Shown piece after piece: positions 45,808 to 54,539 of a stretch of 64,000 nucleotides of DNA; the stretch's first letter is position 1, and each line of letters starts with the position of its first letter. The stretch lies in the NCBI RefSeq assembly GCF_030813915.1, contig NZ_JAUSUJ010000001.1:496001-560000 (forward strand). Reading direction: 5' to 3'. The notes below the pieces were generated by a model. It worked only from the letters and a program-made list of their open reading frames with translations. It had not been told where the DNA came from and did not search any database. The position numbers were made by a program, and so were the translations under genes. The DNA is from Rhodoplanes tepidamans. Its GTDB lineage: Bacteria > Pseudomonadota > Alphaproteobacteria > Rhizobiales > Xanthobacteraceae.

Positions 45808-46683
45808 CTATTCGAACGTCTCGATGCGGCCGTCGTCGTAGAGGCGCGCGCCGGCCCGGCGGTTGATCCAGCAGTTGAAGCACACGGCGACCGGGACGAA
45901 GCCGTGCGACGCGGCGTAGTCGACATGGACGGCGAGGGCGGTGGTGTCGCCGCCGGTCCCCATCGGGCCGAAGCCGGTCTTGTTGACGGCGTCGAGCAGC
46001 CGCGCCTCCATGTCGGCGAGGATCGGCTCCGGATTGATCAGGCCGAACGGCCGCAACGACGCCTGCTTGGCGAGCTTGGCGCAGACGTCGAAGGTGCCGC
46101 CGATGCCGACGCCGATCACCACGGGCGGGCAGTGCTGCGATCCCGCCTTGAGGACGCAGTCCATCACGTAGCGCTCGATCACGTCGAGCGTCGGGAAGCT
46201 GAAGATCTCGAGCGCCGCCCACCGGCCGGCGCCGAGACCCTTCGGCGAGCAGACGATCTCCAGATAGTCGGCGCCGTCGACGAGATCGAAGCTCACCAGC
46301 GGCATGCTCCGGCCCTTGTGGCCGCGCTCCAGCGTCAGTGGATTGGTGACGTGCTTGAGGATGGGCGGCTGGATCGTCGCGACCAGATGGTCGAAGCCGT
46401 CGGAGATGGCCTGGCGGATGTTGCCCTGCAACGTGACGGCGGTGCCGATCTTGACGAAGTAGGTCGGAATGCCGGCGTCGGAGCAGAGATGGCGATCGGC
46501 CTCCTCGGCCCGGCGGGCGCTGGCGATCATCATCGACAGCACGCTCCGGGCGACCGGGCTGGTCTCCGCCGCATGGGCGCGGACCAGCGCCGCCTTGGTG
46601 TCCTCGGGCACCTTCTTCAGGGCGCTGCCGTAGAGCTGCGCGGCGACCGCCTTGACCTGCTCGTAGGTGACTGGCACGGGCAC
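45808..46683 (-). CDS. Fumarate/tartrate dehydratase, alpha subunit (class I)
   Basis: 291 residues of the fumarase class I N-terminal domain. It carries LCSDAGIPTYFVKIG, VGIGGTFDVCAKLAKQA and VCFNCWINRRAGA, containing the candidate [4Fe-4S] cysteines. The GTG at 46683 (giving VPVPVTYEQVKAV) is preferred; a second GTG at 46677 would also serve. A perfect 16-base tandem duplication sits at the start (46678-46709). The beta subunit follows 9 bases downstream. It is 125 bases downstream of the MFS gene. Confidence 0.93.
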   Translation of the reverse strand: MPVPVTYEQVKAVAAQLYGSALKKVPEDTKAALVRAHAAETSPVARSVLSMMIASARRAEEADRHLCSDAGIPTYFVKIGTAVTLQGNIRQAISDGFDHLVATIQPPILKHVTNPLTLERGHKGRSMPLVSFDLVDGADYLEIVCSPKGLGAGRWAALEIFSFPTLDVIERYVMDCVLKAGSQHCPPVVIGVGIGGTFDVCAKLAKQASLRPFGLINPEPILADMEARLLDAVNKTGFGPMGTGGDTTALAVHVDYAASHGFVPVAVCFNCWINRRAGARLYDDGRIETFE

Positions 46684-46709
46684 TGTCCTCTTCGGGCACT
46701 GTCCTCTTC
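46678..46709. repeat. Perfect 16-bp tandem duplication over the fumarase alpha start
   Basis: GGGCACTGTCCTCTTC occurs twice in a row (46678-46693, 46694-46709). On the coding strand each copy contains AGAGGACA followed by GTG. Only the downstream GTG is in frame with the gene, so one copy carries a start signal that leads out of frame. Confidence 0.85.
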
Positions 46710-46808
46710 GCGCCCGGATCCCCGGGCGCGGGGGCCCCGGGCGGAGGCCCGGGGCAGGTGTCTCGCAAGGCGTGTCGACCGGCCGGCGGCCGGCCGCGGT
46801 CCGGCGCT

Positions 46809-48158
46809 CTACGGCCGGCTGGTTCCGATGCCCCGCCCGATGCCGGCCGGCTGGCGCGTGTCCTCGATGCCGAGGAGCAGCACGACCGCGCCGACCACCA
46901 TCAGGGCGCCGTAATAGTACTGGCCGGCGGTCAGCGTGCCCGTGTGGCTGGTGATCCAGCCGACCAGCCACGGGCTGAAGAAGCTGCCGACGCCGCCGAG
47001 CGTCGTGATCAGGGCGATGCCGCCGGCTCGGGCCGGGCCGGTGAGGAACGATGCCGGCAGCGTCCAGAACGGGCCCATGGCGCCGAGCGTGCCGGCGGTC
47101 GTCAGCGTCAGCGCGGCGAGCGACAGCGCCGGGCTGCTCGACACGGCGGGCAGCACCACCCAGCCGAGGCCCGCGATCAGGGCGGGACCGGCGGCGTGCC
47201 AGCGCCGCTCCAGCGTCTTGTCGGAGTGCCAGGCGACGATCTGCTGCACCGCGACGCCGACGATGAACGGGATCGCCGACAGGAGCCCGACGGTGAGCAC
47301 GTCCTTGACGCCGGCGTTGCGGATGATGGTCGGCAGCCAGAAGAAGATGCCGCCGGTGCCGGCGAGCAGGCCGAGCGCGAGGCCGACCAGAACGTAGAAC
47401 TTCGGGGCGCGCAGCGCCGCGCCGAAGGAGTGATGCGACCGCTCCTTCTGGGCCGCGCTCTCCGCCTCGAGATCGGCCAGCACCAGGGCCTTCTCGCGAT
47501 CGGTCAGCCAGGTCGCGTCGCGCGGCGAGTCCTGGAGATAGAAGAAGGCGACGATGCCGCAGGCGACCGTCGGCAGCCCTTCGACGATGAACAGCCACTG
47601 CCATCCGGCCAGGCCGTGCACGCCGGCCATGGAGGTCATGATCCAGCCGGAGAGCGGGCCGCCGATGATGCCGGACACGCCGATCGACGCCATGAACACC
47701 GCGGTGAGGCGGGCCCGCCGTTTGGCCGGGGTCCACAGGGTGAGGTAGAACAGCATGCCGGGAAAGAAGCCCGCCTCGCCGGCGCCGAGCAGGAAGCGCA
47801 GGACGTAGAGATGCCAGTCCGCCGTGATGGCGGCGGTCGCGGCGGCGCACAGGCCCCAGACCACCATGATGCGCATCAGGGTCTTGCGCACGCCGATCCG
47901 CTCGAGGATCAGGTTGCTTGGCACCTCGCACAGGATGTAGCCGAGATAGAAGACGCCCGCGGCGAAGCCGTACACGGCCTCGGAGAAGCCGAGGTCCCGC
48001 ATGAAGTGCAGCTTGGCGAAGCCGATGTTCGACCGGTCGACGAACGCCAGCAGATAGCAGAACATCAGGAAGGGAAGGATTCGGAGGAAGATCTTCCGAT
48101 AGGCGACGTCGGCGTCGCTGACGACATGGGGAACGGGACCGGCGGCTGTGACAGCCAT
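46809..48158 (-). CDS. MFS transporter of the anion:cation/phthalate type
   Basis: 449 residues with 12 hydrophobic segments. MFCYLLAFVDRSNIGFAKLHFMRDLGFSEAVYG and GVFYLGYILCEVPSNLILERIGVRKTLMRIMVVWG carry the family's helix-1/helix-2 motifs. RFLLGAGEAGFFPGMLFYLTLWTPAKRRARLTA is the RFLLG/GEAGFFPG motif typical of phthalate and tartrate transporters. It probably imports the pathway substrate. The start at 48158 has AGGAGG before it. The 22-bp element and a GTCAC palindrome lie upstream. Confidence 0.92.
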   Translation of the reverse strand: MAVTAAGPVPHVVSDADVAYRKIFLRILPFLMFCYLLAFVDRSNIGFAKLHFMRDLGFSEAVYGFAAGVFYLGYILCEVPSNLILERIGVRKTLMRIMVVWGLCAAATAAITADWHLYVLRFLLGAGEAGFFPGMLFYLTLWTPAKRRARLTAVFMASIGVSGIIGGPLSGWIMTSMAGVHGLAGWQWLFIVEGLPTVACGIVAFFYLQDSPRDATWLTDREKALVLADLEAESAAQKERSHHSFGAALRAPKFYVLVGLALGLLAGTGGIFFWLPTIIRNAGVKDVLTVGLLSAIPFIVGVAVQQIVAWHSDKTLERRWHAAGPALIAGLGWVVLPAVSSSPALSLAALTLTTAGTLGAMGPFWTLPASFLTGPARAGGIALITTLGGVGSFFSPWLVGWITSHTGTLTAGQYYYGALMVVGAVVLLLGIEDTRQPAGIGRGIGTSRP

Positions 48159-48290
48159 GCCTACCTCCTGATGCAAGACGCTGCTGGTTCTCTTTCGGGG
48201 GTACGGCTCTCTGTCGGGGGCGGTCGGTCGGGGGCGGTCTCTCGGGGGAACGTCGCACCGCGGAGGCGGTGGACGGGATCGGTGTTATAG

Positions 48291-48304
48291 GTCACATACG
48301 TGAC
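48291..48304. promoter_or_regulatory. GTCAC-N4-GTGAC palindrome
   Basis: A perfect 5-bp inverted repeat with a 4-base centre (GTCACATACGTGAC), six bases to the left of the shared 22-bp element and in the MFS/GST divergent region. The size and place fit a GntR- or CRP/FNR-type operator. Confidence 0.5.
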
Positions 48305-48310
48305 TTTATT

Positions 48311-48332
48311 AGGACATATTTCTAGCCCAACG
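48311..48332 (+). promoter_or_regulatory. Shared 22-bp element, copy 2
   Basis: Reads AGGACATA, TTT, CTAGC, CC, AACG. It lies in the MFS/GST divergent region, 153 bases from the MFS start and 218 from the GST start. Confidence 0.7.
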
Positions 48333-48549
48333 GCAGATATGTGTCAACACGTGGTCGATACGGATGGGGCGCCGGAACGGCGGGATGTAGCGTCCCCGGC
48401 ACGCTCCTCCACGACGGCCCCGGCGGCGCGGTTGCCGGCCGGTCGCGCGGCGTCGAAGAGCGGGCCACCGCCGACGGATTCGACCCGACGGGAGGCCGTC
48501 GGCACCCCGGCTCCACGCACACGCCCACGATCGAGAAAAGAGGCTCCCG

Positions 48550-49158
48550 ATGAAACTTCACTGGTCTCCCCGATCTCCGTTCGTCCGCAAGGTGATGCTG
48601 TTCGCCCACGAGGCCGGCCTCGTGGACAGGCTGGAGCTGCGGCGGACCGTCGTCGCCATGACGAAGCCGAATCCGGATCTGCTTCCCGACAATCCGCTGA
48701 ACAAGATCCCGACCCTGATCCTCGACGACGGCGCGCCGCTCTACGATTCGGTCGTGATCTGCGAGTATCTCGACGGCCTGCATGGCGGCCCGAAGCTGTT
48801 CCCGGAGGAGCAGAAGGCGTATTTCACGGCGATGCGCCGCTGCGCGCTCGGCGACGGGCTGCTCGATCTTCTGATCCTGTGGCGCAACGAGCGTGAGCGC
48901 AAGAACCCCGATCCGGACTATCTGTCCGCCTTCGAGGCGAAGTTCGAGGCGAGCCTCGCCACGCTGGAGAACGAGGCCGACGCGCTGACGGCGGCGCCGT
49001 TCGGCATCGGGCACATCGCGATCGGCTGCGCGCTCTCCTACACGGACTTCCGCTTCCCCGACCTGCAGTGGCGTCCGAGCCATCCGAAGACCGCGGCCTG
49101 GCTGGCCGACTTTTCGCGACGCCCGTCGGCCGTCGCGACCGAGCCGCGCGACGGCTGA
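48550..49158 (+). CDS. Glutathione S-transferase family protein
   Basis: 202 residues. The thioredoxin-like N-terminal part has MKLHWSPRSPFVRKVMLFAHEAGL and the NPLNKIPTLILDDGAPLYDSVVICEYLD region with the cis-Pro and Ser-containing glutathione-binding motif. The C-terminal all-helical domain follows. The first catalytic position is Ser-Pro-Phe, as in many bacterial GSTs (beta/theta-like). Members serve as isomerases or dehalogenases in aromatic-acid pathways. It diverges from the MFS gene and faces the thiolase gene. Confidence 0.9.
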   Translation: MKLHWSPRSPFVRKVMLFAHEAGLVDRLELRRTVVAMTKPNPDLLPDNPLNKIPTLILDDGAPLYDSVVICEYLDGLHGGPKLFPEEQKAYFTAMRRCALGDGLLDLLILWRNERERKNPDPDYLSAFEAKFEASLATLENEADALTAAPFGIGHIAIGCALSYTDFRFPDLQWRPSHPKTAAWLADFSRRPSAVATEPRDG

Positions 49159-49194
49159 CCGGCCGCCGCCCTTCGCGGGCGGTCGATATGCAAA

Positions 49195-49222
49195 GGACCG
49201 GCGGGCTCGCGCCCGCCGGTCC
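49195..49222. terminator. Hairpin between convergent GST and thiolase genes
   Basis: An 11-bp perfect stem (GGACCGGCGGG / CCCGCCGGTCC) with a 6-base loop lies 36 bases after the GST stop and 21 bases before the thiolase stop. Three A bases precede the left arm. It probably acts in both directions. Confidence 0.65.
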
Positions 49223-49243
49223 GTCTCCTCGAAGCGTGCGACG

Positions 49244-50386
49244 TCAGCGCTTCAGGATCGTCACGGCGCAGTTGCCGCCGGCGCCGAGCACGTGCGCGAG
49301 CCCGACCTTGGCGCCTTCGACCTGGCGCTTGCCGGACTGGCCGCGGAGCTGGGACACGATCTCCACCACCTGGCCGAGATGCGACGCGCCGACCGGCTCG
49401 CCCTTGCTGATCAGGCCGCCGCTCATGTTCACCGGCTTGGCGCCGCCGATCTCGGTCGTGCCCTCGTCGATCAGCCGGCCGGCCTCGCCGAGCCCGCACA
49501 GGCCGAGCTCCTCGTAGATCTCGACCTCGCAGAACGCGTCGGTGTCCTGCACCTCGAAGCAGTCGATGTCGTCCGGACCGAGGCCCGCCCGCTCGTAGGC
49601 CATGTGTCCGGTCACCTCGGTCGGGCCGGGATTGTTCGCGGTGGCGCTCATGCTGTCGGCCGGGCAGCGGAAGTCGGCCGAGAACCGCGCGATGCTGTGG
49701 CAGCAGGCCGCGATGGTGATCGGATTGCCGCCGAGCTTCGCGGCCCGCTCCTTCGAGGCGACGATCACGGCCGCGGCGCCGTCGTTGGGCGCGCAGATCT
49801 CCAGCCGGCGGATCGGGTCGCAGACCAGCGGAGAGTTGGCGATCTCCTCCAGGCTGAACTCCTTCCGGTACATGGCGTTCGGATTGTGCACGCTGTTCCG
49901 GTGGTTCTTGTAGGCGACCTTGGCGATGTGCAGGTCGGTGGTGCCGAACTCGTGCATGTGGCGGCGCGCCCGCATCGACCAGTAGCTCGGGTTGAGCGAC
50001 ATGCCCATCTCGATCTGCCACGGCGCGTAGATCATCCGCGGGTCCATGAAGCCGCGCGGCATCTTCTCGGTGCCGAGCACCATCACGAGATCGGCCTCGC
50101 CGGAGCGGATCGCCAGGATCGCCTGCCGCAGCGCGACGCCGCCGGAGGCGCACGCCGCCTCGACGTCGACGATCGGGATGTCGGTCGAGCCCAGGCGGCG
50201 CAGGATGCGCGCCCCGGACGTGGCGGGCAGGTACATGCGGGCCAGATAGGCGGCCTGGATGTCCTTCCAGGCGACCCCGGCGTCGGCGAGGGCGGCTGCC
50301 GCCGCGGTGGCACCGATCTCCTCGTAGCTCGTGTCGAAGCGGCCGAACGGATGGATGCCGGCTCCCAGAATCACGACGTCTGACAT
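49244..50386 (-). CDS. Thiolase family protein (SCP-x-like acyltransferase)
   Basis: 380 residues. The nucleophile Cys79 lies in VDVEAACASGGVALRQA. A conserved His-containing PVGASHLGQVVEI and the C-terminal AHVLGAGGNCAVTIL, with its Cys, complete the catalytic set. The overall pattern matches the SCP-x-like thiolases that need an OB-fold partner (DUF35), here encoded 12 bases upstream. Likely role: thiolytic cleavage of a beta-ketoacyl-CoA in the pathway. Confidence 0.93.
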   Translation of the reverse strand: MSDVVILGAGIHPFGRFDTSYEEIGATAAAAALADAGVAWKDIQAAYLARMYLPATSGARILRRLGSTDIPIVDVEAACASGGVALRQAILAIRSGEADLVMVLGTEKMPRGFMDPRMIYAPWQIEMGMSLNPSYWSMRARRHMHEFGTTDLHIAKVAYKNHRNSVHNPNAMYRKEFSLEEIANSPLVCDPIRRLEICAPNDGAAAVIVASKERAAKLGGNPITIAACCHSIARFSADFRCPADSMSATANNPGPTEVTGHMAYERAGLGPDDIDCFEVQDTDAFCEVEIYEELGLCGLGEAGRLIDEGTTEIGGAKPVNMSGGLISKGEPVGASHLGQVVEIVSQLRGQSGKRQVEGAKVGLAHVLGAGGNCAVTILKR

Positions 50387-50398
50387 GATCGATCCCCC

Positions 50399-50848
50399 TC
50401 AGCGCGCCGGTGCGAACGCGAAGGCGACGACGTCCTCGCCCGACGGTCCGGTGTGATGGACCGCGACCTTCAGGGTCAGCGGCATGCCGACGGTCAGGCT
50501 GTCGACGTCGCCCTCGATCGGCGACATCACCCGCAGCCCGTCCGGCAGCTCGACGAGGCCGAGGCCGAACGGCCGGAACGGCTCCGGTCCGCGATAGTCT
50601 CCCGGCGGCTTGTGGCGCACCACCGTGTAGGTCCACAGCTCGCCGCGGTCGGAGAGCGGGACGACCTCCAGCTCGCTGCCGCCGCAGTTCGGGCAGAGGC
50701 TGTTGCGGCCGAGCGTGACCTCGCCGCACTGGCGGCAGCGCGATCCCTGCAGCCGGACCTTGCTGAGATCGTCCAGCGGCTCGGTCAGCAAGCCGTCACG
50801 AATTGCGGCCCTGCGCGGGCCCCCGGTGTCGTTCGCCATGTCTGCCAT
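50399..50848 (-). CDS. Zn-ribbon/OB-fold (DUF35) partner of thiolase
   Basis: 149 residues. The N-terminal rubredoxin-like zinc ribbon, GSRCRQCGEVTLGRNSLCPNCGGSELE, has two CxxC pairs. The C-terminal OB fold (ELWTYTVVRHKPPGDYRGPEPFRPFGLGLVELPDGLRVMSPIEG) is typical of DUF35. Such proteins form complexes with SCP-x thiolases, as in steroid or aliphatic degradation. It is followed by the thiolase gene, in an operon read from the element at 50920. Confidence 0.92.
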   Translation of the reverse strand: MADMANDTGGPRRAAIRDGLLTEPLDDLSKVRLQGSRCRQCGEVTLGRNSLCPNCGGSELEVVPLSDRGELWTYTVVRHKPPGDYRGPEPFRPFGLGLVELPDGLRVMSPIEGDVDSLTVGMPLTLKVAVHHTGPSGEDVVAFAFAPAR

Positions 50849-50919
50849 GCTCCCGTGCGAGGGCCGCTCTCCGGCGCGAGACGGGATCGGGTCGCGCCGC
50901 CGGCTCCTCCCGATTAATT

Positions 50920-50941
50920 AGGTCATAAAGCTAGCCTAACG
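50920..50941 (+). promoter_or_regulatory. Shared 22-bp element, copy 3
   Basis: Reads AGGTCATA, AAG, CTAGC, CT, AACG. It is 72 bases upstream of the DUF35 start. Relative to that gene it lies in the opposite orientation to copy 1, so it behaves as an operator rather than a directional promoter core. Confidence 0.7.
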
Positions 50942-51110
50942 ACCGGAGCAGGTCAAGGCACGGCCGTGGAGAGGGGCGCATGCGGGCACGCCGGCACGCC
51001 CGCACGCCGCACGCCGGCCGGCGCGGCGGCGATCGGAGGATGCGTCGTGACGCGGGTCCGGCACTATGGGCCACGGCCCGGAGCAGGCGGCGGCCGGCAC
51101 GGACGAGACG

Positions 51111-52316
51111 TCAACGGCCGGTCCGGCCCGGCATGTCGTCCAGGGCCGCGCGGACCGCGCCGACGGGATCGGCCATGCACCGGCCGCCGGCCGGGTGGTC
51201 GAGCCGCGCCGACACGGCCCGGTGCGGCAGCGCGACGAAGCGTGCGCGCGCCGGGTCGGGCAGGAGGGCGGCGAGCAGAGGGTCGCCGGCGACGAGGTCG
51301 GCGTCCGCGGAGGCGAGCCAGCCCGCCGCACGATCCTCGTCGGCGAGGCGGCAGTCGCCGGGCTCCGCCAGACTTTCGTCCCAGGCGAAGAACGAGGCGA
51401 CCCGGATCGTCGACCCGTCCTGCCGCCGGCGAAGCGCGGCGCGCAGCGCGGTCATGCGGATCTGCTCGCCGATCAGCACGACGGTCCGGTGATCGGCGCC
51501 GCCGGCCGGTCCGGTACCGCGCGCCGGCGTGCGCTCCGCCGGCGATCGATCGCCGGACGCCGCGGCCGCGAGCGCCGCCGCGAGCCCGGCCTCGCCGTCC
51601 GCGTCGAGCGGCAGGCCGGTCACGAACGGGATGCCCCAGCGGCGCTTCATGAAGCGGGCGAGCGGCAGCGCGGAGGCGGCGACCACCAGGTTGACGGCGG
51701 CGCCGGCGGCGCCTTCGATGGCGGCGAGCCCGGACTCCTGTCCCCACACCGAGACGAGCGGCAGGCCGGCGCGGTCGAGCACGCGGCGAAGCGTTTCGAG
51801 CGTCGGCGGGCCGATGTCGTCGAGCGGCGAGGCGCCGAGAAGGCTGGCGCCGGCGGGCGGCGCCTCGGGTTCGGCGACGAAGCGCTTCGCCACCGCCAGG
51901 AACGCCGCCGAGAGTCCCCTGTCGTAGAGCCCGAAGCCCGTGGTGGCGAAGCCGAGCGCCGGCAGGCCGGTCTCGTGCTCGACCAGGCTGGCGAAGCCGT
52001 CGACGTCGAAGCCGACCAGCATCGGCACCGGGCTCGCCACCACGGCGACGAAGCCGTAGTCGCGCTCCCGCGTGGTGCGGAGGATGTTGTCGAGCAGCTT
52101 CTGGTCGTTGCCCATGATGGCGTCGAGCTCGCGCAGGCCGGAGCAGAACACGCTCGCCCGGCCGGCGAACCAGCGCGGCTCGTCGTAGCCCGTGTAGCTG
52201 CCGGTGCAGCCGGAGGCGTCGTGGATCACGACGAGGCCGCCGAGATCGTGCAGGGCCGAGGCGACGCCCGAATAGTCGGCCGCGAAGGGCGGCAGCCGGG
52301 TCAGCAAAAAGCTCAT
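51111..52316 (-). CDS. Nitrogenase-like component 1 protein (second subunit)
   Basis: 401 residues of the nitrogenase/oxidoreductase component 1 superfamily (NifD/NifK-like). Visible core: LVVIHDASGCTGSYTGYDEPRW (Cys at the first cluster-ligand position), SVFCSGLRELDAIMGNDQKLL (second Cys and the GNDQKL core), and AVVASPVPMLVGFDVDG, where many relatives have a third Cys but this one has Ala-Ser. The rest follows the two-domain Rossmann pattern. It starts 7 bases after the stop of the preceding gene, so the pair is co-transcribed. Function is unknown; members reduce difficult substrates such as tetrapyrroles, alkylthioethers or N2. Confidence 0.82.
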   Translation of the reverse strand: MSFLLTRLPPFAADYSGVASALHDLGGLVVIHDASGCTGSYTGYDEPRWFAGRASVFCSGLRELDAIMGNDQKLLDNILRTTRERDYGFVAVVASPVPMLVGFDVDGFASLVEHETGLPALGFATTGFGLYDRGLSAAFLAVAKRFVAEPEAPPAGASLLGASPLDDIGPPTLETLRRVLDRAGLPLVSVWGQESGLAAIEGAAGAAVNLVVAASALPLARFMKRRWGIPFVTGLPLDADGEAGLAAALAAAASGDRSPAERTPARGTGPAGGADHRTVVLIGEQIRMTALRAALRRRQDGSTIRVASFFAWDESLAEPGDCRLADEDRAAGWLASADADLVAGDPLLAALLPDPARARFVALPHRAVSARLDHPAGGRCMADPVGAVRAALDDMPGRTGR

Positions 52317-52323
52317 CGCGCCC

Positions 52324-53652
52324 TCACACCACCAGGCCGTAGGCCCGGACCATGTCCTCCAGCGTGTCGGGCCGCGCCGCCGAGGCCGACGCGGCGAGCG
52401 CGTCCAGCACGGTGGCGAGGCCGTGACACCCGTACAGGCCCTCGTCGAAGCTGATCGGCACCGTCACGGGCGCGGCCGTGAGATAGCCGGCCGAGAAGCC
52501 GATCGCGATGTCGGCGGTGGGCCGGTCGGGCCGCGACCAGCTGCGCGCCGGATGGATCGGCGAGGAGACGACGAGATCGGGCGCGTGCGCCGCCAGCCAC
52601 GCGAAGGCCGGCCGCTCGTGGGCGGGGAGCTGATGGGCGACGACCTCGACCACGGCGAAGCCGCGCTCGATCAGGGCGCGGGCGAGGTCGAACGGGCTGC
52701 AGGTGGCGGTGCCGTCGATCGCGAGGGTGCGTGCGCCGACGGCCGCATGGGCCCGGGCCGCCGCCCGGTCCGCGGCGTCGCGGCCCGGCGCGGCGTCGAG
52801 CGGCACGCCGAGCGCGGCGGCGATCGCGTCCCAGCGGGCCGCGATCGTCTCCGCGCTGAACGCCACCGGCGCCACCACGAAGGGCGTGCCGAGCGTCTTC
52901 TCGAGGTGCTCCGCCGCGGCGAGCCCCTCGGGGCGCGTCACCAGGTTCAGGCGCGCCGCCGCCATGGCCTGGAAGTCCGCGAAGGTGGCACAGTCGGCGA
53001 CGTGGCGGATCGGGCCGAGCCCGGCGCGCGCCAGCATGCCGTGCAGCTCGCTCTCCGGGGCGAGCGGGCGGAACGGCCCGATCAGGCCGATGCTGCCGTC
53101 GCGCGCCGGGGCCGGCGCGAGGAGGTCGTACATGTCGCGCTGCACGCGCCGCTGCGGCGGCAGGCCGCTGCCCATGGTGATCGGGTTCATCCGGCCGATG
53201 CGGAACGGGATGCCGTGCTCCGCCTCGAAGTCGGCGACCATCGGGGCGTAGTCGGTGCCGAGCAGGTCGTCGATGCACGACACCACGATCATCACCGCCT
53301 TCGGCCGCGGCGCGAGGCGCTCCATCAGCAGCGGCACGGTCCTGCGGATCTCGTCCTCGTAGCTGCCGAGGACGATCTCCTCGTCCTCGATGCACAGATA
53401 GCCGACGCGGTGCTTGAGGCCCTGCTCGAAGGCCGCGATGGCGCCGTGCCGGCCGCACGCCGCCGGGCAGACGAACAGCACGTACAGCTCCGGCACCAGC
53501 AGCGCGGTGCGCAGCACGCCCCAGCCGCCATGGGTCGGCGCGCAGTAGTGCAGGCAGCCGGCGCCCTCGTCGAACAGCTGTCCGGCGTCGGGGCCGATAT
53601 CGCCGATGCGCACGCGGCCGTGCGCGGCGCCGAGCCTCTCCGCGCCGCTCAT
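52324..53652 (-). CDS. Nitrogenase-like component 1 protein (first subunit)
   Basis: 442 residues of the same superfamily. Cys positions appear in [30 protein letters not shown] and [15 protein letters not shown], all typical cluster-ligand spots. [19 protein letters not shown] and [10 protein letters not shown] also match. It overlaps the NifH-like gene by 4 bases (ATGA) and precedes the second subunit by 7 bases, giving a tight H-D-K-like order. No NifE/N-type duplicates are present. Substrate is unknown. Confidence 0.82.
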   Translation of the reverse strand: MSGAERLGAAHGRVRIGDIGPDAGQLFDEGAGCLHYCAPTHGGWGVLRTALLVPELYVLFVCPAACGRHGAIAAFEQGLKHRVGYLCIEDEEIVLGSYEDEIRRTVPLLMERLAPRPKAVMIVVSCIDDLLGTDYAPMVADFEAEHGIPFRIGRMNPITMGSGLPPQRRVQRDMYDLLAPAPARDGSIGLIGPFRPLAPESELHGMLARAGLGPIRHVADCATFADFQAMAAARLNLVTRPEGLAAAEHLEKTLGTPFVVAPVAFSAETIAARWDAIAAALGVPLDAAPGRDAADRAAARAHAAVGARTLAIDGTATCSPFDLARALIERGFAVVEVVAHQLPAHERPAFAWLAAHAPDLVVSSPIHPARSWSRPDRPTADIAIGFSAGYLTAAPVTVPISFDEGLYGCHGLATVLDALAASASAARPDTLEDMVRAYGLVV

Positions 53653-54458
53653 GACGCGGCCGCCAGGGGCGGCGTCGCCGGTGCCGCGCCGGCATGCGCG
53701 ACCTCGGTCGCGGCGTCGGGCACCAGCAGGCGGGAGAGTGCGAGATAGACGCCGGCCTGCGCCGAGTCGGGAAAGCAGGCCACCACGGTGCGGCCCTGGT
53801 CCTCGGCCTTCTGCACCAGCTCGCAGCGCGGGATGATGCCGATCACCGCGGTGTTCAGCTCGGCGGCGGCGCGGCGGACGAGGTCGTCCTCGTCCGGGAC
53901 GTTGCGCGAGTTCTGGATGATGCCGGCGAGCCGCGCATAGCCGCGGGTGGCGAAATTGGCGAGCGCGCTCGCGATGTTGTGGGCGGCGTAGAGCGCCATC
54001 ATCTCGCCGGACGAGACGATCGCCACCTCGTCGGCGTAGCCCTTGCGCATCGGCATGGCGAAGCCGCCGCAGACGACGTCGCCCAGTACGTCGAACAGCA
54101 CCACGTCGGGGGCGAGCCGGCCCCAGGCGTCGAGCTCCTCCAGCCGGTCGAACGCCGCGATGATGCCGCGGCCGGCGCAGCCGATGCCGGGCGTCGGCCC
54201 GCCCGCCTCGACGCACAGCACGCCGAGGTCGCCTTCGACGACGAGGTCGTCCAGCGTCGAGCCGGTCTTCTTCGCCCGCAGCACCTCCAGCACCGAGGTG
54301 ATCTGCCGGCCGCCGGTGAGGCCCTTGGTCGAATCGGCCTTCGGGTCGCAGCCGATCTGCACGACCCTGAGGCCGCGCCGGGCGAGCGCGGCCGAGAGAT
54401 TGGAGACGGTGGTCGACTTGCCGATGCCGCCCTTGCCGTAGATGGCGATCTTCTTCAT
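53649..54458 (-). CDS. NifH-like ATP-dependent reductase (Fe protein homologue)
   Basis: 269 residues. P-loop [22 protein letters not shown]. Then [15 protein letters not shown] (switch I). [19 protein letters not shown] carries the first [4Fe-4S] Cys and [18 protein letters not shown] the second, as in Nif[48 protein letters not shown] follows NifH closely. It is distinct from BchL/ChlL and BchX in these features. The start at 54458 ([10 protein letters not shown]) follows the usual pattern. It is the reductant-supplying component for the two subunits downstream, in the same operon as the TonB receptor 81 bases upstream. Confidence 0.9.
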   Translation of the reverse strand: MKKIAIYGKGGIGKSTTVSNLSAALARRGLRVVQIGCDPKADSTKGLTGGRQITSVLEVLRAKKTGSTLDDLVVEGDLGVLCVEAGGPTPGIGCAGRGIIAAFDRLEELDAWGRLAPDVVLFDVLGDVVCGGFAMPMRKGYADEVAIVSSGEMMALYAAHNIASALANFATRGYARLAGIIQNSRNVPDEDDLVRRAAAELNTAVIGIIPRCELVQKAEDQGRTVVACFPDSAQAGVYLALSRLLVPDAATEVAHAGAAPATPPLAAAS

Positions 54459-54539
54459 TCGCGATCCTCGCGACGGCACCGACGCCGCCTCGCCCCGCCG
54501 GGGGGCGACAGCGGGGCGAGAACGGCGTCGGGCCGGACG

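Larger units (their letters stand above)
48159..48549. other. Divergent promoter region between MFS and GST genes
   Basis: About 390 bases with no supportable gene. It contains the palindrome at 48291-48304 and the shared 22-bp element at 48311-48332 in an AT-richer strip (48285-48345). The remainder up to 48549 is GC-rich leader for the GST gene. Confidence 0.55.

Noticed and set aside
51066-52454. Plus-strand frame opposite a nitrogenase-like subunit
   Set aside because: Repetitive charged sequence with no motif; the minus-strand gene has cluster-ligand motifs.
51111-54458. Identification as nitrogenase proper (N2 fixation)
   Set aside because: No NifB, NifE or NifN in the window, cysteine sets do not match NifD/K, and the operon includes a TonB receptor.
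51111-54458. Identification as bacteriochlorophyll enzymes (BchLNB or BchXYZ)
   Set aside because: The NifH-like protein keeps NifH-type switch and C-terminal motifs, and no photosynthesis genes are nearby in the window.
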